From contig CP064983.1 in assembly GCA_016699635.1 (NCBI GenBank), positions 310,001 to 374,000 on the forward strand: a DNA stretch of 64,000 bases. Direction: 5' to 3'. Origin of the DNA: Bacteroidota bacterium. Lineage in GTDB: Bacteria > Bacteroidota > Bacteroidia > AKYH767-A > OLB10. Shown here one piece after another: positions 31,043 through 40,761 of the stretch. The position numbers and the translations under genes were made by a program. The notes beneath the pieces are model-generated. The model worked only from the letters and a program-made list of their open reading frames with translations, made no database searches and was not told the origin of the DNA. Numbering within the stretch: the stretch's first letter is position 1; the number at the start of each line of letters is the position of its first letter.

Positions 31043-31926
31043 TGGCGATGAAAATAAATCTTATAAAATCATTTCTATTAATTTTTTCTGCAACAAATTT
31101 ATTCATCTCTTGCGAAAAAGATATTACAGTTAATCTCCCAAAACAAAAACAACAATATGTTGTAGAAGGTTATATTGAAAATGGGTTACCAGCCTATGTC
31201 ATGCTTTCTAAAACAGCAGATTATTTTTCGCCAGTTGATTCCGCAGCACTGCAACAATACATGGTTAAAAATGCTTCCATTGTTATCTCTGATGGTGATA
31301 TTACTGATACACTACTACAGGTTGACCCATCAATAGGCTATTTTTATTTTTCACCAAAAATTATTGGGCAAACAGGTAAAAGCTATTCGTTACGCATCAT
31401 TACACCCGACAATGAATTACTTACTGCTGAAACTAAAATGCTTCCTGCCGTACCATTAGACAGTGTATGGTTTAAAATTCAGGAAGGGAAAGATTCATTA
31501 GGTTATGTATGGGCACATTTAAAAGATCCTGACACATTAGGTAATTGCTATCGGTGGTTTGCCAAACGATTAAATAAAGATAAAATGTTTATTGCACCAT
31601 CAGGCTCGGTGTTTGAAGATAAATTTATTAATGGAAAAGGATTTGATTTTGCATATAACCGGGGACATTTGCCTAACAGTACAGCGGTTGAAGATGAGAA
31701 TGAAGAAGCAGGATTCTTTAAAGCCGGTGATACCATTATGGTAAAATTCTGCACAATAACACAAGAAAGCTATAAGTTTTGGCGTCAGGCAGAATCACAG
31801 GCAGGAAGTAGTGGCAGTCCTTTTGGTTCGCCAGCAGTTTTTCCTACAAATATTAAAGGCGGTATTGGAATTTTTGAAGCTTTTAACCCGACCTTCTATA
31901 CAGTAATTGCTAAGAAGCCTGATTAA
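31042..31926 (+). CDS. DUF4249 lipoprotein, partner of TonB receptor
   Basis: This 294-residue protein has a lipoprotein signal (MAMKINLIKSFLLIFSATNLFISC, lipobox FISC) and the DUF4249 start EKDITVNLPKQKQQYVVEGYIENG. The family is beta-rich, Bacteroidota-specific and normally encoded right after a TonB receptor, as here (TGATG overlap at 31040-31044). By analogy with SusD-like partners it may hold ligand at the cell surface, but this is not established. It may end slightly early if a frameshift is hidden near the stop. Confidence 0.82.
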   Translation: MAMKINLIKSFLLIFSATNLFISCEKDITVNLPKQKQQYVVEGYIENGLPAYVMLSKTADYFSPVDSAALQQYMVKNASIVISDGDITDTLLQVDPSIGYFYFSPKIIGQTGKSYSLRIITPDNELLTAETKMLPAVPLDSVWFKIQEGKDSLGYVWAHLKDPDTLGNCYRWFAKRLNKDKMFIAPSGSVFEDKFINGKGFDFAYNRGHLPNSTAVEDENEEAGFFKAGDTIMVKFCTITQESYKFWRQAESQAGSSGSPFGSPAVFPTNIKGGIGIFEAFNPTFYTVIAKKPD

Positions 31927-31933
31927 ATTTTCT

Positions 31934-33232
31934 CTATTTAATTAATTTGCCTGCCAAACGCAGTAAATGTATTTCAGTAGTTTTGTTAACATACTGTGCA
32001 TTAACCAACCGCACTAAGGCATCATATAAACTTTCTTGTGATTGATTTAATTGCAAAAGATTTGCACTACCAAGACGATAACTGGCAAGATACACACTTG
32101 CATTTTCACGGGCAGCAGCAGTATTCTCAGTTTCTAAATTAAGTATCTCCTGAGATTTTTGAAATGCATTCCATGTATTATTTAAATCAGCAATTTGGTT
32201 GGTTCGTGTTTGCTGAAATTCAATTTGCGAATTGATATAATTCAATTTTGTATTACTGATTTGTCTTGAATTATTGAAACCGTTAAACAAATTATAACGT
32301 GCCGTGATTCCAAACTGTGGTCCATTAGTTCTGTTCAAAGAAAACAATCCTGCATCGTTGCGGTTTTCATTATAATAATACCCTGCAAGACCTGTAATTA
32401 CAGGCAAACGGAAACCCTTTATTGAATTTAACTGTAAACGATTTACTTCTACATTCAGTTTGCTCACTTGCATTGCAGTGTTCTGTTGAAGTCCGGTTAT
32501 CAAATCATTCATTGCAGGCATAGTTACAAAAGTGATTGTATCTTCAGTTTGCAATAAAGTATCAGCAGAATATTGTAACAAACGGTTTAACTCAACCATT
32601 GCATTATTTACGTCTGTTTCCTTATTCAACTTCTGCGATAACATTGCATTGTAATCAACTTTTGACTGTAAATAATCCAGTTTAGAGGCTGAACCAATTT
32701 TATATTTACTATCTGCAATCTGAAGTCTGTCTGCATAAAATTTCAAGGTTTCATTAATGCTCGACAACAACAACTTTTCTTTAACTACAGTAAAATATGA
32801 TTTACTTACATTCTCAATAACATCTTCAATGTTTGCCTTCAGTTGCTCTTTTCCTTGTTTTGAGAGTGCTGAATTTTTATTATACTCCGAAAACATAGTA
32901 AGTCCATCAAATAAGACCCATTCCAAAACTGCACTACCTGCAATTGTTGACTGACCTGCATTTTGTTTCTCTGTAGATGTGCCATTACTCAATTCCTGCA
33001 CCACATTGTTATTTGCCTTAACATAGCTACCATTCAAATTTACCTGAGGCAACATTCCTGCATTACCTAATGTTGCATTGTTGTTTAGAATTTCACTCTG
33101 ATTTCGGGCAATACGGATTGAAAAATTATCATTGAGGGCCTTTTCAATTGCCTGTTGCAGTGTAAACACCTGTTGACATTGTGCCTGTACAAAGAAAAAA
33201 CAAATCAATACTGTTAATCGTACCTTAATCAT
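31934..33232 (-). CDS. TolC-family outer-membrane efflux protein
   Basis: This 432-residue protein has a signal peptide (MIKVRLTVLICFFFVQAQC) and two TolC-type halves rich in coiled coil. It begins with LQQAIEKALNDNFSIRIARNQSEI, and NNNATLGNAGMLPQVNLNGSY is the usual motif after the first helix. The second half contains YNLFNGFNNSRQISNTKL and ASYRLGSANLLQLNQSQESLYDA. It forms the trimeric outer-membrane duct of the efflux pump encoded immediately upstream (3-base gap). Intact. Confidence 0.93.
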   Translation of the reverse strand: MIKVRLTVLICFFFVQAQCQQVFTLQQAIEKALNDNFSIRIARNQSEILNNNATLGNAGMLPQVNLNGSYVKANNNVVQELSNGTSTEKQNAGQSTIAGSAVLEWVLFDGLTMFSEYNKNSALSKQGKEQLKANIEDVIENVSKSYFTVVKEKLLLSSINETLKFYADRLQIADSKYKIGSASKLDYLQSKVDYNAMLSQKLNKETDVNNAMVELNRLLQYSADTLLQTEDTITFVTMPAMNDLITGLQQNTAMQVSKLNVEVNRLQLNSIKGFRLPVITGLAGYYYNENRNDAGLFSLNRTNGPQFGITARYNLFNGFNNSRQISNTKLNYINSQIEFQQTRTNQIADLNNTWNAFQKSQEILNLETENTAAARENASVYLASYRLGSANLLQLNQSQESLYDALVRLVNAQYVNKTTEIHLLRLAGKLIK

Positions 33233-33235
33233 AAC

Positions 33236-36200
33236 TTACCATTTCTTTTTTCGTGAAAAAACAGAATACATTGCCGGAATAATATACAAAGTAAATATCA
33301 GAGAGAAAAGTACTCCACCAACAATTACAATTCCCATTGACATACGACTCTTTGCTCCCGCTCCTAAAGCTAATGCAATGGGCAGCGCTCCTAATGAGGT
33401 AGCAAGACTTGTCATTAAAATTAGTAGGAAACGTGATACAGAACCATGAATAATTGCTTCAGATCGTTCTACTCCTTTTTCACGTAGTTGATTAATAAAC
33501 TCAACAATTAGAATTCCATTTTTTGTAACAAAGTACAATGAGCATAATGATACCAATCTGACTGAAAATATTTAATGTCTGATTAAAATACCAAAGTGAA
33601 ATCAATGCACCACAAATTGCAAGTGGAACTGTAATCATGATAATAAATGGGTCAACAAAACTTTCGAACTGTGCTGCCAACACCAAATAGATTAAAATAA
33701 TTGCAAGTACAAATGCAAACCAAACATTTGAACTGCTCTCTGCAAAATCGCGTGAAGGACCTGTTAAATCGGTCGAAAAACTTTCATCAAGTAAACTATC
33801 GCCAATATGTTTCATTTCATTTATTCCATCACCAATTGTGTAACCCGGTGCAAGCCCTGCTGATATGGTGGCAGATTGATAACGATTAAAATGATATAAC
33901 TGTGGTGGACTACTGATTTCTTTTATTTCAATTAAATTGTCAAGCTGAACAAGACCTCCACTGTTTGTTTTTACATAAAGTTTTGAAAGGTCATAAGGCA
34001 CATCACGATTTTCACGATCTACCTGACCGATGACCTGATACTGCTTGCCCTGCATGATAAAATATCCAAATCGCTGTCCGCTGAAAGCTAATTGAAGTGT
34101 TTGTGCAATGTCATCAACAGATACCCCTAATGCATTTGCCTTTGCTCTGTCAATAGAAACATTTAATTCTGGCTTGTTGAATTTCAGGTTGACATCCACA
34201 CCCTGAAATACAGGACTTTATTTGCTTTATCTAAAAATGCAGGCACAACCTCTCTTAGCTTATCGAATTCCTGATTTTGGAGAACAAACTGAACTGGTAA
34301 TGCACTACGTGATCCTCCTGCCGACAATGACTGTTCCTGCAGAACAAATACTCTTGCATCAGTCATCTTGCGTGTAATTCCCGAAAGTTGATCTGCAATT
34401 TCTTGTTGCGAACGTTCACGTTTATCTGGTGTTGTAAGTACTATTCGGTCAAAGCCTGAATTTACTGCTCCTGCACCAGTAAAACCCGTGCAGTTACTGT
34501 TAGCAATCCGTTTTTCTCCGGTATAGAATCTTCAATAACATCAGAAATTTTCACGATAAAATTATCTGTATATTCATAAGACGCTCCTTCCGGTGCTGTA
34601 ATTAAAAGTCGCAGCCAGTTTCTGTCTTCTAAAGGTGAAAGTTCACTTGGCAAACTCCTTCCTAAAATAAAAATCAAAGCAACGGCTGATCCTAAAATTG
34701 TCCATGCACGCCATCTTGCTTCCATGAACCACTTAAGAGAATTTTCATAAGCCTGATTCATCCGTTGAAAAAACGGCTCTGTCTTTTCATAAAATTTAGA
34801 ATGCTTTTTATCCTTTCTCACCAAACGCGCATTTAACATTGGTGTTAAGGTTAATGAAACAAATGCTGAAATAAGTACTGCACCTGCAATGACCACACCA
34901 AACTCCCTGAAGAGTCGCCCAACGAATCCTTCCATAAAAACTACAGGTAGAAATACTGCTGCTAACGTTACTGAGGTACTGACAACTGCAAAAAATATTT
35001 CTTTTGTTCCTTCAATTGCGGCTTTGTTGGGTGAAAGTCCTGCTTCAATTTTTTTATAAATATTTTCTGTAACAACAATTCCATCATCTACCAACACTCC
35101 GGTTGCAAGCACTATCGCTAAAAGCGTTAGCACATTAATTGAAAACCCAGCTATGTACATAATAAACATGGCCCCAACCAACGAGACTGGAATATCTATC
35201 AATGGACGAATGGCCACAAGCCAGTCACGGAAAAACAAATAGATAATGATTACAACAAGCGTAATGGCAATTAAAAGTGTCTCTTCCACCTCGGTAATTG
35301 ACTTCTTTACAAAAGTTGTGTTGTCGAGTGCAATACCAATTTTAATATCAGAAGGCAAATCAACTTTTATTTTTTCCAACCTTTTATAAAATTCATCAGC
35401 AATTTCAATGTAATTACTTCCTGGTTGTGGCACAAGAGCAATACCCACCATCGGAATGCCTGATTCCCTTAGAATAGTTTCTTCATTCTCCGGCCCTAAT
35501 TCTGCAAGACCTACATCTTTAAACCGAATAAGTTGATCGCCATCATTAAAGATAATCATATTATTGAAATCGTCTTCGCTGTGAAGCTGTCCTGTAGTCC
35601 GTACAACAAGTTCAGTATTATCACCTGCTATTTTTCCTGCAGGCAATTCCACATTCTCCCTATTCAATGCATTTTGAATATCCTGAACGGTAAGTTTATA
35701 CGCAGCAAGTTTATCAGGATAAATTCTTAAACGCATAGCGTATTTACGCTGTCCCCAAATCTGCAAGGTGCTAACACCTGGAATTGTAATTAATTGCTGA
35801 CCGATAACATTCTCTGCATAGTCACTTAAGTCAAGAGTATTCCGGGTATTACTCTGAACGGTAAGCGAAATGATGGCATCGGCATTAGCATCAGATTTAG
35901 TAACAACCGGTAATCCATCAATGTCACGTGGCAAAGTACGAACAGCTTGAGAAACTTTATCTCTTACGTCATTGGCTGCTGCTTCGAGATCAGAATTCAG
36001 ATTAAACTCAACAGTAATATTACTTGTTCCCTGACTGCTGCTTGAAGAAATTGAACGAATGCCCTGAATACCGTTTATGACTTTTCAAGTGGTTCTGTTA
36101 TCTGCGACTCAATAATATCGGCATTAGCACCGGGATACGATGTTCTTACATTAATAATTGGTGGGTCAATAGATGGATACTCTCTGACACCAAGAAAAGT

Positions 36201-36287
36201 ATAACTGATGACACCGAATAACAGTATCACCAACGACATAACTATAGCAAGAACGGGGCGTTTTACACTTATCTCACTCAGATCCAT
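33236..36287 (-). CDS. RND efflux pump inner-membrane permease, HAE1 type (about five frameshifts)
   Basis: AcrB-like proton-driven exporter. Pieces in order: MDLSEISVKRPVLAIVMSLVILLFG (TM1) with PSIDPPIINVRTSYPGANADIIE; a porter domain; TM segments including VLATGVLVDDGIVVTENI (the two TM4 aspartates); the second porter; and FVTKNGILIVEFINQLREKG with GALPIALALGAGAKSR near the end. Frameshifts near 36085 (A-run), 34475 (T4), 34205, 33530 and one other are each repaired by a single base. About 1017 residues, normal for the family. The substrate range cannot be inferred; antibiotic, bile-type or metabolite export is possible. Confidence 0.92.
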
Positions 36288-36291
36288 AAAC

Positions 36292-37347
36292 CTATTTTAC
36301 CTCACTGAATTTAACATCGCTTCCTTTTCTAACCTGCAAAATTCCTGTTGTCAACACCGTATCACCGGCAGTCAAACCTGAAGTAACTTCTATCATATCT
36401 GCTGTTCGCTCACCTGTCTCAATTATTTTTTCGTCTGCCTTGCCATTTTTACTAATGAAAACTTTCTTGCCTTTTAAAATTGGAATTACAGACTGAGTAG
36501 GTATCAATATTGCATTTTCAGTGATTTTAAAATCAACCTGAATGTGTGCAAAAGAACCCGGTGTTAATGAATGGTCACTGTTTGATGTGTAAGCCCGCAG
36601 ACGAACCATCCTTGTTGACGGATCAATCATTGGGTTAATTGCTGAAATTTCACCTTCGTATTCCTTTTTATTCACATCCGTAGTAAATCTGATTTTCATT
36701 CCTTTACTGATATAAGGAAGATACTTCTCGGGAACTGTAAAATCAATTTTAAGTGGGTTAACCTGATAAACTGTAGCAATAACGGTTGACGAATTTACGT
36801 AGTTGCCTATACTGATGTCTCTGATTCCTACAATGCCATCAAATGGCGCATAAATTTCTGTCTTGGCAATCTGAAAATTCAAATAATCTATTTCAGCCTT
36901 CTGAGTAGCAGCTTCGGTTTGTGTTTCTTCTACCTCTTCAGTGCTAACCCCTCCTATTTCTAATAGTTTTTCCTGCCGTTTTAACCTGTCCTGTGTTTGC
37001 TTTAAAACCGCTGTACTCTTTGAAAGATTCGCTTTCAAATCATCATTATAAATCTGTATCAGCAGTTGACCCTTCTTGACCGGTTGATCATCTTTAAACA
37101 ATATTGCAACAATGCGTCCTGAAATCTCTGCTCGTAAGTCAGTCTGCTCATAAGCATTGATTGTTCCATTTGCCTTTAAATTACTTTCAAGAGGTTGCGA
37201 ACGGGCAATAAACCCTGTAACAGGAACTGCTGCTGCATTTGCTTTGCCACCAAACTTTGAAGATTTGGTGCCCGGGAAAAATATCAACTTAACAGCAATT
37301 AATCCTGCAATGATTAATACTATTAAAATAAATCGTGATGCTTTCAT
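36292..37347 (-). CDS. RND efflux periplasmic adaptor (membrane fusion protein)
   Basis: This 351-residue HlyD/AcrA-type adaptor has an N-terminal anchor (MKASRFILIVLIIAGLIAVKLIFF). The lipoyl halves are around EISGRIVAILFKDDQPVKKGQLLIQI and IYAPFDGIVGIRDISIGNYV, a coiled-coil hairpin lies between them (KANLSKSTAVLKQTQDRLKRQEKL), and beta-barrel and membrane-proximal domains follow. It bridges the permease and the TolC duct. First gene of the adaptor-permease-TolC operon, with a 4-base gap to the permease gene. Confidence 0.94.
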   Translation of the reverse strand: MKASRFILIVLIIAGLIAVKLIFFPGTKSSKFGGKANAAAVPVTGFIARSQPLESNLKANGTINAYEQTDLRAEISGRIVAILFKDDQPVKKGQLLIQIYNDDLKANLSKSTAVLKQTQDRLKRQEKLLEIGGVSTEEVEETQTEAATQKAEIDYLNFQIAKTEIYAPFDGIVGIRDISIGNYVNSSTVIATVYQVNPLKIDFTVPEKYLPYISKGMKIRFTTDVNKKEYEGEISAINPMIDPSTRMVRLRAYTSNSDHSLTPGSFAHIQVDFKITENAILIPTQSVIPILKGKKVFISKNGKADEKIIETGERTADMIEVTSGLTAGDTVLTTGILQVRKGSDVKFSEVK

Positions 37348-37373
37348 AAATTAATCAAAAGAAATAAAAGGAA

Positions 37374-37381
37374 CAAAAATA
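37374..37381 (-). promoter_or_regulatory. Candidate -7 element TATTTTTG of the RND operon
   Basis: Minus-strand TATTTTTG, matching TAnnTTTG, ends 26 bases before ATG 37347. No TTG lies at -33; the dyad at 37402-37422 covers that area instead. Confidence 0.45.
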
Positions 37382-37401
37382 TGATTCTATTTTATGAATT
37401 G

Positions 37402-37422
37402 ATTGTTTTCAATTGAAACAAT
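37402..37422. promoter_or_regulatory. Operator-like dyad upstream of RND operon
   Basis: The 21-base sequence has arms ATTGTTT(T) and AAACAAT around the palindromic core CAATTG, with one extra T on the left. It lies where the -33 region of the operon promoter should be, as expected for a TetR/AcrR-type repressor site. The binding protein is unknown. Confidence 0.45.
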
Positions 37423-37610
37423 TAACAAACTTTAGAAAATTTTCAGCAAAGTACATTATCAGTTGAGAATTAATACACAGTAAAAAACATTACACTATTC
37501 AATAAATCGGAAAAATTGTCGTCAGTTACTGCATTATATAGACAATCTGACTTACAAAATCACTCAATTATGCCGATATTGTCATAAAAAAGGTAATGGA
37601 ATTGAATTTG

Positions 37611-37627
37611 ATGTATGCTGCATACAT
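37611..37627. promoter_or_regulatory. Perfect 17-base palindrome upstream of hsp20
   Basis: ATGTATGC-T-GCATACAT is a perfect 8-bp dyad with a single central base, ending 22 bases before the hsp20 ATG. It may be an operator, or in RNA a small hairpin with a 5-base loop. Confidence 0.45.
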
Positions 37628-37649
37628 TAACAATTAAAACAAAAAAAAA

Positions 37650-38098
37650 ATGACACTCATTAAATTTAAAAACGAACCGGCATCAAGAATGATGGGCGCT
37701 CACCAATGTTCAGTGATTTGTTCAACGACTTCTTTGATGGTGTGGTTAGCAACAACATCACTAAATCATTCAGCCCTTCTGTAAACGTAAAGGAATCTGA
37801 TCATGAATTTAAGCTTGAACTTGCAGCTCCCGGATTGAGCAAGGATGATTTCAAGATTAACATTGAAAATGATATGTTGAACATCAGTGCAGAGAAGAAA
37901 GAAGAACAAGCAACACAAAACGAGAAGTACACACACAAAGAATTTTCGTACTCAAGCTTTAAGCGCACTTTCACACTGCCTGAAACTGCTGATAGAGAAA
38001 AAATTTCCGCAGCTTATGACAACGGTGTGATGACCTTAGTAATTCCTAAAAAGGACGAAGCAAGGCCAAAGCCGTTGCGCGAAATAAAAATTTCATAA
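37650..38098 (+). CDS. Hsp20/alpha-crystallin small heat shock protein (one frameshift)
   Basis: Small ATP-independent holdase that keeps unfolded proteins soluble. The real start is probably ATG 37650 (MTLIKFKNEPAS). A one-base loss near 37684 shifts the frame, after which SPMFSDLFNDFFDG continues. The alpha-crystallin domain runs from SPSVNVKESDHEFKLELAAPGLSKDDFKI to AAYDNGVMTLVIPKK (the conserved A.x.nGvL.i.iPK end) and is followed by a short tail. About 149 residues, cytoplasmic. A perfect palindrome upstream may be a control site. A bidirectional terminator follows. Confidence 0.9.
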
Positions 38099-38123
38099 TT
38101 TAATTTGGTTTATTTTAGTGGTG

Positions 38124-38160
38124 AATCCTCTTGTAAGAAATTGCAAGAGGATTTTATTTT
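38124..38160. terminator. Bidirectional intrinsic terminator between hsp20 and ZIP genes
   Basis: AATCCTCTTG (38124-38133) and CAAGAGGATT (38144-38153) form a perfect 10-bp stem with a 10-base loop, followed on the plus strand by TTATTTT. It lies in the 60-base gap between convergent genes, and the A-rich left flank is compatible with use from the minus strand too. Confidence 0.8.
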
Positions 38161-38851
38161 AAACCATCAGTGAAAGACCAACTCCGGCAAGTATTACTGC
38201 CATTTTAATAAAATTAAAACGATGGTTACTATCACTTTCGAACAAAATGGTTGTGCTGATATGCAGAAAAATCCCAATTACAATTGCCATAATTTTACTA
38301 AACCACTCAGTCATCAGCGTATCCCCAAGATAAATACCAAAGAATGCACCTACAGGTGACATTGCGGCAAATACGACTAATGAAAAAACAGAAACTGTCT
38401 TAGAAACACCTGACTGCATAAGCATACTCATCAGTGCAAATGCAACCGGAATATGGTGCATAGCAATTCCCATCATGAGCGACTGGCGCTGTTGATTATC
38501 AGCCATTGGTACACCTTCAAAAAATGCATGAATACATAAACTAATCATCATTGATACCGGAAACACTGCATGTTGTTTATGCTCATGTAAATGAATATGC
38601 CCATGCTCAATCCCCTTTGAAAAATATTCAAGAATAATCTGAAATAAAAAACCTGTCATTACATAAATGCCAATGGATTTATCGCCCTGACTAAAAACTT
38701 CAGGAACTAAATGTGTAATGGTAATTCCAAACAAATATGCACCTGAAAATGCCAGAGAGAGTTTCAGCAATGAATCGTTGCTTTTATTCAATAAGAAATA
38801 AAGCAGTCCTCCACCTGTAATCAGCAGGAATAAAATAATAAATGCCGTCAT
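38159..38851 (-). CDS. ZIP-family metal transporter
   Basis: This 230-residue inner-membrane protein has about seven hydrophobic segments. Typical ZIP features are a His-rich loop (HGHIHLHEHKQH), HAFFEGVPMADN in one membrane helix and AMHHIPVAFALMSMLMQSG in the next, with His/Glu metal ligands. It should import zinc or another divalent metal into the cytoplasm. Its start overlaps the stop of the methyltransferase gene (38848-38851), so both are on one transcript. Confidence 0.85.
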   Translation of the reverse strand: MTAFIILFLLITGGGLLYFLLNKSNDSLLKLSLAFSGAYLFGITITHLVPEVFSQGDKSIGIYVMTGFLFQIILEYFSKGIEHGHIHLHEHKQHAVFPVSMMISLCIHAFFEGVPMADNQQRQSLMMGIAMHHIPVAFALMSMLMQSGVSKTVSVFSLVVFAAMSPVGAFFGIYLGDTLMTEWFSKIMAIVIGIFLHISTTILFESDSNHRFNFIKMAVILAGVGLSLMV

Positions 38852-39576
38852 TGCGGTTTTTGAGTTATAAAAATCATTCGTTCACTGCTATCTTCTTCAA
38901 AAGGTCTCAAAGAATAATCGCCAAAGATATGTCTTGTTACCAAACCTACCCGTTCAAAGTGTTTAAGAAATGTGTGTTTTGAAATAATCTGCACAGACTC
39001 AGTAAACTTAAAACTCTTTCCTGAATCACTAAACTGAATCGTTTTCTCTATGGTATTCCCATCAGAGTGCTTATTTATGCTGAAATCAATACCATCTACT
39101 TGTTTTATGTGTTGTTGTGAAGTGTTTTTGATAAAGTCAGGATTAAAAAAATCAAGAATAAAATATCCCCCAGGTTTCAATGCCAATGAAGCTGTTCTTA
39201 AAGCTAAACGATTGTCGTGATCTGAATTGAAATATCCAAAACTGGTAAATAGATTCAGTGCAACATCATAACAATTGGTTCTGAAAATTTCACGCATATC
39301 ATGTACATAGAATTCAAGACTTTGTCTTTCAAACTGTTTACAATATGCAATACTTTGCTCCGACAAATCAATACCGGTAACATGATAACCTTTGTCGGCA
39401 AGGAATAAACTGTGGCGGCCTTTACCACATGCAATATCTAAAACACTTGACTTTACCGGTAAATGGATTTGTTCCAAAAGATTATCCATAAAATATTCTG
39501 CTTCCTGATTATCCCTATCCTTGTACAGAATATGATAGTAAGGCGAATCGAACCACGACTGAAACCACTTTTGCAT
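38848..39576 (-). CDS. Class I SAM-dependent methyltransferase
   Basis: The protein of about 242 residues starts best at ATG 39576 (MQKWFQSWFDSPYYHILYKDRD), the usual N-terminus of this Bacteroidota methyltransferase group. A longer frame to 39627 would include the promoter elements at 39598-39617. Motif I is VLDIACGKGRHSLFLADKGYHV, followed by GIDLSEQSIAYCK, VALNLFTSFGYF and LALKPGGYFILDFFN. Cytoplasmic; substrate unknown. It is coupled to the ZIP transporter gene. Confidence 0.82.
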   Translation of the reverse strand: MQKWFQSWFDSPYYHILYKDRDNQEAEYFMDNLLEQIHLPVKSSVLDIACGKGRHSLFLADKGYHVTGIDLSEQSIAYCKQFERQSLEFYVHDMREIFRTNCYDVALNLFTSFGYFNSDHDNRLALRTASLALKPGGYFILDFFNPDFIKNTSQQHIKQVDGIDFSINKHSDGNTIEKTIQFSDSGKSFKFTESVQIISKHTFLKHFERVGLVTRHIFGDYSLRPFEEDSSERMIFITQKPQ

Positions 39577-39597
39577 AAAATACCTTTCTTCAGCCGG

Positions 39598-39617
39598 CAA
39601 ATTTATCGCTATTTTTG
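39598..39617. promoter_or_regulatory. Overlapping divergent promoters for methyltransferase and corA
   Basis: TAAATTTG on the minus strand (39598-39605) points to the methyltransferase, and TATTTTTG on the plus strand (39610-39617) points to corA at 39638. Both match TAnnTTTG and they lie four bases apart, so the two promoters must exclude each other sterically. Confidence 0.5.
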
Positions 39618-39637
39618 ACAACCTCATTTATTTAATA

Positions 39638-40761
39638 ATGGAAAAGATCAGAAGGCTAAGTGTAAAACTCAGCCGTAAAAAAACTACACATCCAGGTGCA
39701 CAACCCGGAAGTTTTTCGATACCATCAGATGCTTTAACACCTAAGGCACTTTGTTTTATCTATGACAAAGATTCTTTTCAGGAGATTGATGTTACTCAAT
39801 TCGATCAATTAAAAACTGCTTATCAAAATTTAGGTGAAAAAACACTTTGGCTGCATGTTGCCGGATTTGGAGATAAAACCTTTTATGAAAACCTGACTGC
39901 ACTTTTTCAATTACATAGATTGGAACTGGAAGATGTCTTTAATGTATATCAACGACCAAAGGTTGATGAATATGAAGGTCACTTATTTTTGTGAGCAGAC
40001 TGCTTAAGCATGACTGATGAAACACTTAATAACGATCAGTTAAGTTTAATTAGGAAAAAATTTTGTCATAACCATTCAGGAAAAATATCAGGACTTTTTG
40101 ATCCAATTCGACTAAGATTGAGGAACGGAAAAGGCAATATGCGAACATATCGTCCCGGTTACTTACTTATGCATTAATGGATGCAGTTATTGACCATTAC
40201 TATCCCGCACTTGAAAAAATTGGACTTAAGTTAGATGATTTGGAAGATGAATTACTAAGCAATCCTTCTCAGGATTCAATGAACAGAATACTTCAAATAA
40301 AAAGGGAACTGATAGTATTCAGAAGAGCTATTTGGCCTGAGAGAGATAAAATAAACGACATTTTACGTTCATCATTTGACGAAGTGCCTGAAGAAACAAA
40401 ATTATTTTTCAGAGATTCTTACGACCATTGCATTCAGATACTTGATATTGTTGAGAGCTATAAAGAGGTTACTGCAAGTTTAATGGATGTATATCTCTCA
40501 AGCGTTAGTCATAAACTTAATCAGGTGATGAAAGTACTCACTATCATTTCAACAATTTTTATCCCATTAACATTTATTGTTGGCCTGTATGGCATGAACT
40601 TTCAACTTGCAAATCCAGAAACAGGAGAACGTCTGCCAATGAATATGCCTGAATTGTATTCCCCCTATGGTTATGTGGGTGTCATTGCTGTGATGGTGCT
40701 TATAGTTGTTATTCAATTGTACATTTTTCATCGTAAGGGTTGGATACGTTTCAGAGAATGA
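39638..40761 (+). CDS. corA: CorA-family magnesium/divalent cation channel (several frameshifts)
   Basis: The N-terminal cytoplasmic funnel piece is 39638-39994 (LHVAGFGDKTFYENLTALFQLHRLELEDVFN, a known CorA segment). Several single-base losses between about 39990 and 40170 break the middle (KNFVITIQEKYQDFFDPIRLRL ... LTYALMDAVIDHYYPALEKIG). The C-terminal part has the stalk helix, then TM1 with the gating signature LYGMNF (here IVGLYGMNFQ), a loop with MPELYSPYGY, and TM2. About 375 residues, a pentameric inner-membrane channel for Mg2+ or Co2+. The stop overlaps the priA start. Confidence 0.88.

Larger units (their letters stand above)
37348..37649. other. Divergent regulatory region between RND operon and hsp20
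   Basis: About 300 bases without a gene. It holds a -7 element for the RND operon (37374-37381), a 21-base dyad near it (37402-37422) and a 17-base perfect palindrome ahead of hsp20 (37611-37627), annotated separately. No transcription factor gene is adjacent. A short GTCAG...CTGAC pair also flanks about 37515-37550, which I do not interpret. Confidence 0.55.

Noticed and set aside
37348..37649. Small RNA or tRNA gene in the largest gap
   Set aside because: No tRNA arms, no terminator hairpin with a U-run; only promoter-type elements seen.
39577..39627. N-terminal extension of the methyltransferase
   Set aside because: It would contain its own -7 element (39598-39605), and family members start at the MQKWFQSWFD equivalent.
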